This document shows positions 1 through 11,754 of a stretch of 64,000 nucleotides of DNA, piece by piece; position 1 is the first letter of the stretch, and each line of letters opens with the position of its first letter. Position numbers and translations under genes: made by a program. This stretch comes from Platynereis dumerilii (Eukaryota > Annelida > Polychaeta > Phyllodocida > Nereididae). Below the pieces are notes generated by a model. It was not told the DNA's origin. It searched no databases and saw only the letters and a program-made list of their open reading frames with translations. The stretch covers positions 61,283,192 through 61,347,191 of the forward strand of contig JAPTHN010000003.1 in the NCBI GenBank assembly GCA_026936325.1, written 5' to 3'.

Positions 1-548
1 GTCCAGGTGGGACCAGTTGAACCAGAGGAGTTTATGGCAGTTTATTAATTTTTTTTTTTTTTAAATCAAATTTTTTACAAAATACATTTACAATGAGAGG
101 TACTATTCAGTAAAACTGATTTTCTAATGAGCCCATTACAATGGATTAAGAAAAAAAAAAGTATTATTAAAGTTTAACCGTCGCCTGGTTCAAATGGCCC
201 CAGGCTATTCTTTGAACAGAAAGAAATGTGTGAGACGTGTCAAATTTAGCCAAAACATGCTATGGTCCTAGCTGAACTTGTTAGTAAAAATAAAGGACTG
301 CAGCCCCACGCTTCACCCATCATCCTTCCAATGGTTCAACTGGCCCTGATGGATGGTTCAACTGGGCCCGAGGGTGGAGCCATTTGAACCAACTTTTTAA
401 ATTTTTTGGAGGCTCATATATCAATCGTGGTGAGATATACGCAAAAACCAAAAGTTGGGATGTTCAGACAACTTTTCAAACTACCTTTGCCATCTTTGTT
501 CTCCGTGAAAGCTATAAAGATATGTTCAACTGGCCCCGCTCTCCCCTA
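1..548. mobile_element. MITE-like element with iterated GGTTCAACTGGCCCC motif (right end; left end outside window)
   Basis: A 15-bp motif close to GGTTCAACTGGCCCC occurs near 187, 333, 355 and 523. It occurs in the opposite orientation near 11 and 379. The right end reads GCTCTCCCCTA, finishing at 547-548 on a TA. In reverse this gives TAGGGGAGAGCG, nearly the same as the start of another element at 47,716. The TA edge suggests the Tc1/mariner group (inference). The left terminus is not in the window. The short open frame at 384-569 lies inside this repeat and is not treated as a gene. Confidence 0.6.
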
Positions 549-2685
549 ATTGGCTTATACTGGTCATGAGACAAACGTTCAAACATATAAACATGGCCTA
601 ATAAGACTAGAGGCCAAACAATAATATGGGATTTCTTGCAGTGAAATATTGCCTTGTAGTTGGCACAGAGGCGTCAAATGGTATGAATAACAATATATTC
701 ATTCCAAAGGATATAGGATCCTGGGATAGGTAAACATTGTTTATAAGAAAAAGACACTTGCCTACGTTGGAAGTCAATACGTTTAAGTAAAACCAGGTCC
801 CTAAAAGTATCCACATGGTTGAACAGTTGAATCACCTGGAACCAAATGAGGAAAAATAATGTCACTTAATGATATTTTGTTATATTATTATTAATGCTTT
901 TGATAAATGATAGCCAGTGATCAATGGACATTACAATGGGACATATGGGAGCTTTCCCATCATTGTATAATTCTGCTAGGAGTTTGATTGATGATTCCAG
1001 TTAGGAACAAGAGGAGAACCTGTTATTAAGTATGTATCTGTGTATGGGACAAAGAATGACAATGCCGAAGGGCCTTAATAAGACCTAATTCGATCTACTG
1101 TCACTTACAATCAATTTCTCTATTTTGTAATAAGTGTGCTGGGCTTGGGGCACGTGTCAACTAGAAAATTTATTGACAGGATTTACCTTACAGTACTAAA
1201 ATATCACATGAAAAGTTTCTGCAATTTTTCGGATACCCAAAATGTTGAAGCCGCAGTATTCCTTTGATTAATTGATCTGAAACAGTTCCTGTTACTTCAA
1301 ACAAACCAGAAGCATGCACTTAAATAATACAGTTTAACGCAAAATAAAGTATGATTATCCCAGCAGGAAGGAAGAATCAGCCACTACTTCGCCCTTTCAT
1401 GGGTTACCTCAAAAACACTTCCTACCTTTACCTATTTTAACTATTCGTTAAAATTATATTAAATTAACATTAATTCAACACCAATTCAAACTCTAACAAC
1501 CCCATTGTGTTTGATTTCTTTGATATTGTACAGGCACCTATACTAATTGCAATTAAATTGCAATTACATTGCCAGTTGTCTTTTAATAGAGTTCTTAATA
1601 TGAGATAAGGTTGTGGTGAGGAGTCAAAGGTAGTTGAAAGGAAATTTGAGGTGGAGAGGAGAAAGGAGGGCAAAATAGTTTTAAGAACATAGGACTTCTG
1701 ACAGCAAGGTTGTACTGTACCATAAAACTGTAACAAAACTTCGTAAGTGTATGTAAGTCAAAATAAAGATCTCAGAAGCAGAGCTACTTTGCAAATTACA
1801 CACAGATATGGATAGCATTGTACACCTCACTCATTTTTGAGGCGATGCATCAGCCCTTCGCTAATATAGTCGTAGTGATTCTATATGGAGCCACTCGCCT
1901 CTGTATAGATGGCCACAGGGCAGGCCTCCCGACAGTAGGCTTTTTCTAAGATTCAAGAATCAGCCTGTGAATCTACGTGAGGAAAACGAAGGCTAGCGTC
2001 GTAGTAAAATGCGGACAGGCGAATTTGCGGACCGGCGAGCCACGGGATTTCGTAATAAAATGCGGATGGGAAGGTGGGGAACGGGATGCTTTTGCGGGAT
2101 CGGCGTTTAAAAAATGGGGATGGGGCCAAATTGGATGAACAAACTGAATTAGCTCTAAAGATCCCCTCTATTTTTTTTTTGAAAATTTTTTCTTGTTATG
2201 ATGTTTTGGCCCACTAGTAATTTTCCTGGCTCCAGTGTTTGCATATTTTGAAGAATTATTAGTAGTGGGAGCCTGCAAGAAAATCACAGGATAAATTCCA
2301 ATTAACATGCATCATCAGCGGTGATCATTAACTGTACTACATTGTGATTTCAGTAGTCAGACAAAAGACAGAAATAGATTTTCTAGAAGAGGATATTTAT
2401 ATTTTTGAACAAACATCATACTGCTATTTCATGGACCCCTCATGCTACTCCAGCCGAACTACTGATTGCTCAGTTATGAAAACTTACAAGCAGCTTTTTC
2501 ACACAGCCCACAAGTCCTTAGCCGGGTTTGGTATGTGGAATTACAGTCAGACAAAGTAATATTTTTCATATTCCTCCCTCCCTCCCATATGTCTTCACGA
2601 GTGTTATTCTAGTAACTGTGGATTTGGAGAAAGCGTTTTTCACAATCAACTGTCAAATTTTATAGAATATGTCGGAAATGTTTTA
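549..2685. other. Intergenic, no gene recognised
   Basis: No coding pattern, RNA gene or complete mobile element was recognised here. Around 2,005-2,100 the sequence repeats TGCGGA-type words separated by GGCGA/GGGAT, a weak local repetition of unknown origin. The remaining frames are short and lack domain-like residue patterns. Confidence 0.4.
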
Positions 2686-2812
2686 CAGTCCTGGTCATAC
2701 ATACGTGGAATCTCAAGTTCTTTTCTATGCTGTTGAACTGTGATGTCAGAGATGACTCTATTCTAGCATTGCAATATAACTACAAGCTGTGATGTCATTT
2801 CAAACTGGGGGA
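2686..2812 (+). mobile_element. Single arm of a Tc1/mariner-type fold-back MITE
   Basis: The segment begins TA-CAGTCCTGGTCATAC. It aligns over about 125 bp with both arms of the complete fold-back element at 8,070-8,866, sharing for example GAGATGACTCTATTC and CTGTGATGTCATTT. Only one arm is present, so this is a truncated copy. Confidence 0.65.
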
Positions 2813-2973
2813 GTTTTCTGCTAAAGCCTCATCTGCTATGAAAATTAAAGGCGCACTCTTCCGGATTGGATCTTTTGCATAAATATCTGACACCTCAATA
2901 ATTTATTGAGTGCTGATTGCTTTCTACTGATGTTGATCGCTGCACTTTTATCGAAGCAATTAGGTCAAACAAT

Positions 2974-3233
2974 CAGTGATGGAAACGGAAAATTTTCGTC
3001 GGGGGAGCTCTCGGCTCGTGCGACAGCGGCTCGCCATTTCAAATTTTTGAAAGGGAAAGAATTCTTCTACCAGAGCATATTTTTTGGCTAAGAATACCAT
3101 GAGGACTGAAAAGTAATATGATAATTGTAATTTCACCACTGATCATTGGGGGAGCTGTATCAGGGTACAGCTCCCCCTGTTTTTTTATTAAGGGAGCTCA
3201 GCTCCCCCGAGCTCCCCCCCATTTCCATCACTG
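2974..3233. mobile_element. hAT-type MITE, 260 bp, with 8-bp target-site duplication
   Basis: The ends are CAGTGATGGAAA at 2,974 and its inverted copy TTTCCATCACTG ending at 3,233. Internal G-rich runs (GGGGGAGCTC) also pair in inverted orientation. The element is flanked by perfect 8-bp repeats CAAACAAT at 2,966-2,973 and 3,234-3,241. Eight-bp duplications and CAG-type termini are hAT hallmarks. No transposase is encoded, so it is non-autonomous. The intact duplication suggests modest age. Confidence 0.85.
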
Positions 3234-3377
3234 CAAACAATTGAAGCCATGAAGTGATTATGAGCTGTCCCGATCTACTCCAGAAATATCAAATAATTAA
3301 GCGTTTCAGCTGCATACCAGTCCCTAGGGATGCAGTTGCTGCCAATGGCTGGGTCACTCTTCATCACATTTATATAA
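3234..3377. other. Spacer between hAT MITE and LINE; possible LINE upstream part
   Basis: It starts with the hAT target duplication. The remainder may be a decayed upstream part of the LINE that becomes clear at about 3,378, but I cannot read a continuous frame across it. Confidence 0.3.
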
Positions 3378-4145
3378 CTTGAAGCAATACAAAATAGGGC
3401 AATACAATTTTTTCTAGGTGTGAATAGTTTTACCCCAAAACATGCTTTTAAAGGCGATATGGGATGGATTGATTCAAAAACTAGACGTCATATTGAAATA
3501 CTACGTCTTTGGAATAGACTTGTTTACATGGATGAAAACAGACTGACAAAGCAAGTGTTTGAAGTTGATAAACAAATTAACAAGAGAAATTGGAGTAATG
3601 AGGTTTTACAAATATTCACTAAATTGAATCTTACTCAAAATTTTGCAGAAAATTTACCTATTAACCTGGAAAATGCACAACGTCAACTGATGGAAATTTA
3701 TAAAACCAACTGGAAAAATCAAGTAACTAACATGCCAAAATTAAGAACTTACAGAGAATTTAAAACTACATTTGGTACTGAGGATTATGTATATAAAATT
3801 TATGATAAAGGTCATTTGTCTGTTCTTTCACAATTTAGGTTTGGTGTTTTACCATTAGCAATAGAGACAAGACGTTACAATGATATACCAATAGAATATA
3901 GAGTTTGTGAATTTTGTTCCCATCATGTTCTAGAAGATGAAAATCATTTTTTGTTCCATTGTAATACTTATAACGATTTACGTAATTTACTTTTAACTCG
4001 TGTTTTAGATTATTGTGTGGATTTTTACTTTTTATCATTACAAGAAAAATTTAAGTTGTTGATGTCCAAGGATTTAGTTAAATTTACTGCAGAATATTTG
4101 TTTAAAGCTTTCCATAGAAGAAGAAGTTTGTTGTATAATAATTAA
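3378..4145 (+). pseudogene. C-terminal part of a non-LTR retrotransposon (LINE) polyprotein
   Basis: An open frame of about 255 codons starts inside the element, with LEAIQNRAIQFFLGV preceding NSFTPKHAF, and runs to a stop at 4,145. The LEAIQNRA..FFLGV..FTP..A..GDMGW pattern is typical of the region just after the reverse transcriptase in jockey/CR1/L2-type LINEs. A CxxC...H...C cluster (CEFC, then HFLFHC) matches the C-terminal zinc-knuckle-like motif of these proteins. The endonuclease and catalytic RT domains are absent, so this is a 5'-truncated, non-functional copy and not a host gene. The exact clade is not resolved. Confidence 0.8.
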
Positions 4146-4345
4146 TTCAAGAAGTTTGTTGTAAATGTTTTAATATTGTAAATATGTGATTGTAAATGTT
4201 TTAATATTGTAGTTTCCAGAAATTTTTTTGTTAAAGTTACTTTTGAATTATTTTGATGACTTGTAAGCCCATATAGGGCTGGGTGTATATTTTTACACAG
4301 GTCAATAAAGAATTTGTCTGTCTGTCTTGTCTGTCTGTCTGTCTC
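4146..4345 (+). mobile_element. LINE 3' untranslated tail with (TCTG)n end
   Basis: This follows directly after the LINE reading frame. Near the end is a small hairpin (GCCCATATAGGGC), then GTCAATAAAGAATT, and it finishes in TCTG repeats. A terminal hairpin followed by short tandem repeats rather than poly(A) is typical of CR1/L2-like elements. It marks the 3' end of the 5'-truncated LINE copy. Confidence 0.7.
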
Positions 4346-4606
4346 TCTGTATCCCCAAATCATATTCGCGCAGTAAAATGGCCAAAGGCAGTTTCGCGAA
4401 GCGAATTGAGCATAAGAAAGGTTTCAAAAATCTGTGCAGTGATGGTCTCAACATCAATGGTCGACAGCAGGAAATTAGGTCAAGTGGGACCAGCTTCTTA
4501 TCAATGATTTAGTTTCGAATTTAACAAAACATGGCATGTCTTCCTTTTTACTATTTAGCTAATTATCTATCAATACTATTTACTCTTAGTCCTATTTATT
4601 TGCTAT

Positions 4607-4607
4607 C

Positions 4608-4681
<74 letters not shown>

Positions 4682-4712
4682 GTCTATCTGTCTATCTATC
4701 TATCTATCTATT
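4607..4712. repeat. (ATCT)n microsatellite
   Basis: About 26 near-perfect tandem tetranucleotide units of ATCT with a few TCTG interruptions toward the end. Open frames across it are an artefact of the repeat. Confidence 0.95.
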
Positions 4713-5815
4713 CTATTTTTGATCTATTTTATCTTTCTAATAATATTTTCTAGCCTAAATTTCTCTCTATTTTTCCATATATCCGTAACATAACTGCCTT
4801 TCATACATTGAATATGAAATAAAACTTAATTAAAGTTATGATAAAACCATAAGTCCTAAAAAAAACTTCAAAGAGCTGCGCTAATTTCATGGCTGTGCCA
4901 TCTACATATTATTCATCAGTAAAGCAAAGATACTCCAGGCGCATATAAGGAATATTGAGAAAAAAGTTACCTTAGCTGTGTTGGGGTCTCCATCCAGCAC
5001 AAACGTGCATGTCATGTATTCTTGCACGTTTCGTCATGTGTATGTATACCATTGTTCCTGTACATACAATAATCAGTTGATATTAAAGTGCAATAATAAA
5101 ATCCATGCAGTGAGCAAAGGTGAATTTGTGGAACGTCATTGAAAAATATTTTGTCACTATATAGAATTTTCATCCGACTCAAAATGTAAAACTGTTTAGT
5201 GTCTTTCCATCTTGAAATTTATACTAATGAGAATGGGTTGATCACCCCCTGTCGTTTTGCAAAGAATTTCAATTTTTGCAAAAATCTCTCTCCTAGGAGT
5301 CTCTCCTCATATCTCCTTATCAACGACGCACAACTTTACTTGACTTTCATTGTCCTGGGTATACCCCGGATCAGATTTTTATGGGTATTGCTAATTTTTG
5401 TTGAGGAAGCGGCACATGTATCGTTGATGACCACCATATGATGATGAGATGAGAAGATATACACCCAATTTATTCAGGGATACACATGGTCTTTCAGTTT
5501 CCCGAAATTGAAAAGAGGGTTTGTTTAAAGCAAGAGATGCCCAGGTTCTTTCATTGGCCCAACAGAAAATAAACTCACCTTCATTTTATGTTCCATTGGC
5601 TTGGACTGATTGAGTACCTTTATGGGATTAGAACCCAATGGCAGTGTCAGACTGCAGTGAACGTAAGCCTCATTGAGGTTTTGCATTGACAGCTTCCTAC
5701 CCTTTTTCCTTCAAAGCTCTTGATTTGCACAAATCGAGTTAGATTGCTTTTTTAATCATACAATGCAAACTTTATTTGCTGTTCCGTCAGTAGGAGGAAA
5801 TTTATGGAAATAACA
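4713..5815. other. Intergenic, no gene recognised
   Basis: AT-rich sequence without a supported gene or clear repeat family. The one frame of about 80 codons at 5,199-5,441 shows no recognisable domain. The segment lies downstream (3') of the GPCR cluster, which is on the minus strand. Confidence 0.35.
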
Positions 5816-5881
5816 TGCCACAAGGAGAAAGCTTGGTCCACATGTTTTGATCATCTGACCACGAAGCCCCCTTGTGGCATA
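5816..5881. repeat. Duplicated 3'-flank segment of the GPCR cluster (copy 1, unit Z)
   Basis: A segment starting near TGCCACAAGGAGA and ending CCCCCTTGTGGCATA. It recurs at 19,588-19,652 (3' of unit X) and, diverged, at 22,790-22,855. The CCACAAG...CTTGTGG ends are inverted, so this may be a small palindromic element copied with the receptor units. It shows that the duplicated unit includes the 3' flank. Confidence 0.65.
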
Positions 5882-6189
5882 AGCGAACAGTGTAGAGAAG
5901 ATATGTCGGACATCCCTAACATGCAATGAATTCTTAAAAATGATTTCATTAAATCAAAATCAATTTTTAAAAAATGCACACAAATGCAAAAGGTACTTTT
6001 TAATACGGATTAATGAAGACACACATTGGTTAGAGTTCATTGATGCGCCGTATACATGTATGTCTACAGTTTGGGCATTATAGAATGTCATGCAGTACTG
6101 TCTTGTCCTGGTAATAAAAAAAGTGCATAAATATTGACTGTAGATAAGTATTTTGTACAGTTTACTGCAGAGAAAAAGTAATTAGAGCG

Positions 6190-6705
6190 TCAAAGTCCGC
6201 ATCTGACCATTTTCGACAAGGCAACTTTCATGAAGTCCATTTTGAAGAAGTAGATCAGTGGGTTGAGACAGGAGTTAAGTGATATGAAAAATACTGATAA
6301 CGGTGAAGAAACTACTTGGCGCCGGCCCATAAGATACAGTATGAGATATACAAAATCCAAACTGTTGCATACGATGAAAAGAACTGTTACATAGATGAAC
6401 AAACTGGTAGCTTTCGAATTGGCAGTTGAGATGACCGAAGATTCTCCTAATTCAGTATTATTCATTCTCTTCCTTAAGCTGTGTAAGATGATTGAATACA
6501 TAACGATTAGAAGCACTAACGGGATGGCATATACAAATGCAAAATTTATGAATCCATAAACATCGACAAATGAAGAGAATTTCTTTGTGTTATTCTGCAC
6601 ACATTGACCCTCCGGTGACAATTGAAGAATGAAACTGTATCCGACATTTGTTGCAAGTGCTGCAAGGTGGGTGAGGATCAGGAAATATTTCACATATTTG
6701 AGTTG
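6190..6705 (-). CDS. GPCR unit Z, second coding exon, part after the insertion (TM4-TM7)
   Basis: This encodes the second half of a rhodopsin-family (class A) receptor. TM4 begins LKYVKYFLILTHLAAL. The extracellular loop 2 cysteine is in SPEGQC. TM5 ends in LVLLIVMYSIILHSLRKRM, with a proline at the usual position. TM6 (SLFIYVTVLFIVCNSLDFVY) lacks the common CWxP motif. TM7 contains NPLIYF, the NPxxY motif. The stop is at 6,190. The frame is open throughout. In this assembly it is cut off from its own TM1-TM3 by the 5,994-bp element at 6,706-12,699. Bases 6,703-6,705 are one copy of the TTG target duplication. Paralogues at 19.7 and 14.8 kb are uninterrupted here. The ligand is unknown. Confidence 0.85.
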   Translation of the reverse strand, partial: QLKYVKYFLILTHLAALATNVGYSFILQLSPEGQCVQNNTKKFSSFVDVYGFINFAFVYAIPLVLLIVMYSIILHSLRKRMNNTELGESSVISTANSKATSLFIYVTVLFIVCNSLDFVYLILYLMGRRQVVSSPLSVFFISLNSCLNPLIYFFKMDFMKVALSKMVRCGL

Positions 6706-7630
6706 TAGTCCATGAGCTGGGTTGCCCAAAATTCAAAGTCGTAGCATCGGCAACCGAACCAAGGTTGCAGGGTACCAAATTAAAGCTAAGAATGTCTAGT
6801 TTCAGAATCTAAATGTTGCTAAGTCCAAAAGTGGTTTGCTAACTCACCAGTACAGTATATGTGAGACCATGTATAAAAACGTCAAAAATAATCGAAATAG
6901 GCATAAAAAATTGAAAGTGGTGGTGTATGAAAGCTACTTTGCCTATAATAAGTTATTATATACCATATATAAAAGCTGAGATTATTATCTGTCAAAAGGT
7001 GTACATTGCATCTTTGTATCTTGAATGGTTGAGGAGAAATGCCATTGCAAACAGCATCATTCTGTTAAGCGGAAAATGGGTGAATGGAACATGCTTCTTT
7101 TTAATTGAAATGCCATTTCCTTCATAACTGTAAAATATAGGTCATATTTTTCAGATAACGTAAATAGCAGACAACTTGCTCTTTCATTTAAATGTACAAC
7201 CAAGCTTCTAACTTAAATATTAGTGAAGATATGGAAGCTAGAAAGTGCTTGTTTCAGCTCGCGAAATTCACAAATTTAGCATATTTGACGTTTGACGTTG
7301 TCTATCAGGTGGTTTGTGAAAAATGTACTCCCCCTTTCTTCCACATATATCCACTAAAACATCTTAATAAGGGTTTTGGGGGATGCTCAGTCCTTTTTCA
7401 ATGCCTTCAAATCATTTGAAGGTCAGGATTACGAGAAATCATGCTCAATTTAACTTCTAGAACTTAAAATATGAGCCACTTTCTTCATTTACATGTTATG
7501 GAATTTGGTTTGCATGTTTCTGTCAAGGACATCTTACTTCAAGTGAATCTCTGGGTTGTCTGAATAGTTCATTCGGTATTCACAACATCATTAAGGATCC
7601 AAACAAGTTTTGAATAGAGACTGCATGCAG
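6706..7630 (+). repeat. Left terminal inverted repeat of the 6-kb element
   Basis: It aligns in inverted orientation with 11,755-12,699. Shared blocks include GCATCGGCAACCGAACC, AGACATTCTTAGC on the opposite strand, and GTCAGGATTA close to the inner edge. The inner limit is approximate. Similarity fades after about 7,630. Confidence 0.8.
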
Positions 7631-8069
7631 TTGAAGATGTCAAAAATGTTGGCCCGATTGCAGATTTAGATAAAAAGAATCGGGCAGCGGCGAAGTTGTA
7701 CTCAATTCATGTCGCTGAATAGCACATATATATACTGGGTTCATTAATACTTTTGTAGCCTTTACAGACATCTAAAGGGTCTATTTGTGGCCTCTGAGAT
7801 GTCTGTAGGGGCTCATTTTATTGGATATCTGAATTGTCCACAATTGTTCTGTTTAGGATCTACTGAGACATCTGTAAGGGCTAACTTTTTGGGATATCCG
7901 GATTGTCTGCTGGGAACAGATTTATAAGTGCTACAGACTTCCATCTTGAACCTAAATAACAATTTTCTGGGGTCCAGAGATGTCTGCATATTATAATTTT
8001 CAGAGATTTGTCTGAGTTTGGTGGGTTTTCATTATTTAGAGATGTTTATAAAGGTTCAAATATGGCTTA
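7631..8069. other. Internal sequence of the 6-kb element with a loose direct repeat
   Basis: No gene. Around 7,785-7,930 a block of about 75 bp recurs with changes: GAGAYRTCTGTARGGGCT followed by TTGGATATC, ending in a GATTGTC-like word. Diverged copies of the GAGATGTCTG word recur near 7,975 and 8,040. This is probably part of the element's own body. Confidence 0.4.
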
Positions 8070-8866
8070 CAGTCCTCCTCATATTTACATGGAATCTAAA
8101 GTTATTTTCTATGTTGTTGAACTGCGATTTCAGAGATGACTCTATTCCAGCATTGCAATATACGTAAATTAACTACAATCTGTGACATCATTTTAATACT
8201 GGGTCAGATAACCTGCCTTGCTTCTAGGCAATGTGAATCCACCTGAACTGAGTGTCACAGTTTCAACTCAATGTCAGAATGAAAATTGGGTCTGGCAAAA
8301 ACCATGCAGGTTCAACATCATAGCCTCTCAGCAAATGGGCTGCCAGAATAAATATACATCACATAAACCATGTGTTAACAAACAAACTGTCAAAGCCTTT
8401 TGTTTACAGCAAGTTCCATCAAATTTGAAGTTGTAAAAACTAGCAAGTTTGTAGACTAATCAAACAACTCATGTGGATTTTAACAGTTGTCTACTGTGAA
8501 TGCTCACAAAGCTGCCATCATTAGCCTGGTGATTGTCTGTGATAGATCAAACATTGATACATTGAAGGAAGCATTACATTTATGATGCCAATGAACTGTG
8601 TTGCATGGTTTACTGTCAGCCCATTTGCTATCAGGTTGTGAAGATAAGGTTGCAGGTGCTTACTCTGACGTTGTGTTGAAACTACGATGCTCAGTTCATC
8701 TGGATCCCATTGGCTAGCAGCTGGGGAATCTGACCCAGTTTAAAATGATATCATAGCTTTCAGTTAATTTACATATATAGTAGTGCTAGAATAGAGTCAT
8801 CTCCGACATCATAGTTCAACAGCATAGAAAAGAACTAGAGATTCCATGTAAATATGACGAAGACTG
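8070..8866. mobile_element. Tc1/mariner-type fold-back MITE, ~797 bp, nested in the 6-kb element
   Basis: The ends CAGTCCTCCTC and the inverse of CAGTCTTCGTC are bordered by TA dinucleotides (8,068-8,069 and 8,867-8,868), as Tc1/mariner elements leave. The two arms pair over about 350 bp, including CATTTTAAACTGGGTCAGAT-like and CAGCAAATGGGCTG-like stretches. The element is therefore almost entirely a fold-back. It has no coding capacity. A single-arm relative lies at 2,686-2,812. Confidence 0.8.
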
Positions 8867-9770
8867 TAACATTGACTCTCCGTTATACCAAGAATTTTGA
8901 CTGTTCCAGACATCTGTAATAGCTTTGAAAAGAACCTCTAATGACACTTGACCACATCTGGAAAATACAGAAGTTAATGATTTCTAGATTGTCTAGATTG
9001 GCCAAATATTGTCCATCAACAGATGTCTCAAGTGGTCACAAAAGTAGAGACCAGAGACCTTCTAATCTGTATACCCCTGTTTTGGGACCTGTTTATGAAA
9101 CTCAAGGAGAATATCCATGAAGTGGTTCTGTGCCATTCACGTATGTGACAGTGTGATGCCATTTTGGATTATTCCATAAATAAAGTTCCTCTTGCCACAT
9201 AAACTGTGCACTACAGTAAATTGCAATAGTGTTCACCCATCTGTCTTATGAAAGACAAGTTTGAACCTCACCAATTAACATGACAAAGGCTGTTAAACAG
9301 GATCTTAAAATTAATTTCAATTACTTATTTTTAATCAATATTTATTACATATTTACCTATTTTGTTTGGAGATTTGTATATCTTCTTTGTCCCCTGGTGT
9401 GGGGAAATGTGTGGTGAGCCTTCTACTGCTTACAGCTCAGGGCAGCCACAGAGCAACTTAACAGAGGATATATGAACATTGTCCAAGGTTCCCATGTCAA
9501 AGCATCATGAACTCTTGACAAATGACAATGATGCAATACTTATTTGATAGATTTCAAATCTTGAATGAGATTATCCTGCCTTTTCTTTGATGAGTAAGAA
9601 ATGAACATAAACATTACTAGGTGCCAGACGTAAGAACCTTGACCGAAAAGGTTCTGGATACATTTCCGGGTAATTGAGGTTTTTGAAAGTACTGTACTGG
9701 AATTTAACCCCGGTTGGAATTATAATGGGACCAATTTTACAGTTGGATATAAGGTGGCGGTAAATGAGTA
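8867..9770. other. Internal sequence of the 6-kb element, no gene recognised
   Basis: Non-coding stretch between the two nested elements. The only frame above 70 codons (minus strand, about 9,571-9,786) has no recognisable domain and overlaps the mariner end. Confidence 0.4.
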
Positions 9771-11053
9771 CAGGGTGGGGAACCAAAATTTTCCGTGAAC
9801 TTCCTTGTGCAAAAAAAGCATCTCACATCTACAGGAAAATTGTGAAAACAATACAGCATAATCATTAAGGTATCAGCCATACCTGTGGAAGGTTAGAATG
9901 AGCTGTGATTAAAAATGACTCCACAGGAGACAAGAAGGAAGAGGTGGTCAGATTTGCTTCAGTGCCAAATGGACTAAAAAACAATCCCTGACATAGTGAG
10001 AGTGACCTTACAACCCGGATGCAATATCATGAAGGCAATCAATGATGGGAAAGGAATAAGATGGATGTCTGGGAGTTTGTGGAGAGAATTAAGAGAGAAA
10101 TGGAGCATTCCTGGGGTCACTGACGACAAAACTGACAAGGTACCTGCAAGCTCCGTGAGAGTGGGGGCTGAAGCGCTTCAGGTGGACCTCAAGGCTGCCA
10201 GAGCGGCTATGCAAAATGATTGTGGCCTGAAATCATATGTCAGGACCCCAAAGACACAATTCGGCCTGATCCATGAAGGCCAGAAGATAGAAATGGTGAA
10301 AAAATGATGGGCTACATTAGGAAGCATGGCTCGATATTCAATTTTTTCCTCAAACTATAAACGTTTGGTTGTGGATTCTATTGTCAACAGAAGAAATGGC
10401 AAATTCTATATAAAATCAATAGAAGGTGTCGATGGGACATTCAGGGCAAAGTATCTAGCCCAGGCAAGGGTTTCGGGAGTCATGACTTCAGATAGAATAT
10501 TATACTTTATTTCTTTTTTATGCGAGTAAAGGGGGACGGACCTGATGCGTACTATTTGGTCCAGTGATGTCATGCTTTGCCATGGCTGGATCGAATTACC
10601 CCAATGGCAACTATAGGCAGACTCAGGATGGTTCCCCATGCCTTATGGCCAAGAAAGTTCAGGATTTCCACTTAAAGAAATTTCGGAGACTTCTGGGCGG
10701 CCAACTTCTGGCCTTCTTCAGCTCGGACCTTAATTCTCCTCACTTTTCCGTGTGGGGCATCTTAGAATAGTTGGTCAACAAGACTTGTCACCACGATGCT
10801 GTTGTCCTCCCTACTGTTTTCATGGCTCACAGCCTCAAAATATGGAGGCACTTTTTTTCAAAACATCACCAAGTTTAAACGGCCATATTGAATTTTTGAT
10901 TCGAGATAATACAAGTCAAACTTCACAAAAAGGATCCTTTTTGTCTTGTTTCTAAGGCCTGAAAATAAGAATTTGTTATGACTTAGCAAAACCTTTCATT
11001 TCGACTGAAGTTTGAAATATTTGAAATTTTGAAAAATTTGCTTCCTCACCCTG
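9771..11053 (+). mobile_element. Degraded mariner-like transposon, ~1.28 kb, nested in the 6-kb element
   Basis: The left end CAGGGTGGGGAACCAAA and the inverse of the right end, CAGGGTGAGGAAGCAAA, form matching termini. TA flanks lie at 9,769-9,770 and 11,054-11,055. The length of 1,283 bp is normal for mariner-type (IS630) elements. It carries a broken transposase gene on the plus strand, so it is a dead copy. Confidence 0.88.
9996..10770 (+). pseudogene. Mariner/IS630-type transposase, broken
   Basis: The first segment contains LKSYVRTP, the linker before the catalytic domain. After one in-frame stop (about 10,305) come IFSSNYKRLVVDS and NRRNGKFYIKS, the first catalytic block; here the expected Asp of the usual SDEK is not present. 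Then the frame shifts. The last segment (about 10,564-10,770) reads TQDGSP, AKKVQDF and SDLNSPHFSVWGILE. It matches the QDGAPAH...SPDLNPLDYSVWGILE signature, which carries the other two acidic residues. At least one stop, one frameshift and a lost catalytic residue make it non-functional. The exact DD(n)E/D subtype is not decided. Confidence 0.82.
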
Positions 11054-11754
11054 TATACCCCTGTGCACCCTGACTAATTTGCCATTATTCAGCATCCGAG
11101 TAAGTAATCCCGGTAAGTCAGGACATGGTATCTCTCGGACTTAACCTAACCTATAGATACTTGGTGTGATGTCGCTCACTGGTTATTGGAGAAGTATAAA
11201 GAAAAGTGTTACAAAATAATGACTACACCCAATGCAATACATGCATTTCATTGCATTGGAGTGATTTGAATAATTAAGTTTTACAATATGTTAATGGGAT
11301 GAAAATTAAATTAATTTATTAGTATTAATTCAGTATCATGTCAAATTTATAAAGAGCAACAAATTTGTGAAGCCACAGTAAATGTTATGGTCCAGCACAA
11401 TCAAAAAATGTTTGCCTAAATCCTTTCCTCTCAGGAAGATGCTCATCCTTCCATGCCTTTCAGTTCATAACCTCACCTCTTCCATTCCTTGATTTCCCAG
11501 CTCATTTCAAAAACGATTCCCAGCAAATCCTAGCATCAGCTTATAGACAAAAAAAAACCCTGTTTTTGGTAATTCTATTGCTATTGGGTACATATAATTC
11601 AAATTAAAATTCTTTGGTACTAGATATTGATGAGATTGATGAAGTGTGCATCAGTGGGTAAGAGACTTTCCATCCCGCAAATGGTACCTTTTGTTGCCAT
11701 AACTATAGAAACATAAGTGTACAGTTGCCTCAAAGGTTATGATGTCAGGGAGAA
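11054..11754. other. Internal sequence of the 6-kb element, no gene recognised
   Basis: AT-rich sequence between the nested mariner and the right terminal repeat. No frame, motif or further nested element was recognised. Confidence 0.4.

Noticed and set aside
384-569. Plus-strand 61-codon frame
   Set aside because: It lies inside the iterated-motif MITE and contains its terminal motif; no domain character.
3835-4038. Minus-strand frame
   Set aside because: Shadow of the LINE reading frame on the plus strand.
4283-4722. Plus-strand frames with long Leu/Ser/Cys/Tyr runs
   Set aside because: They read through TCTG and ATCT microsatellites; the composition comes from the repeat.
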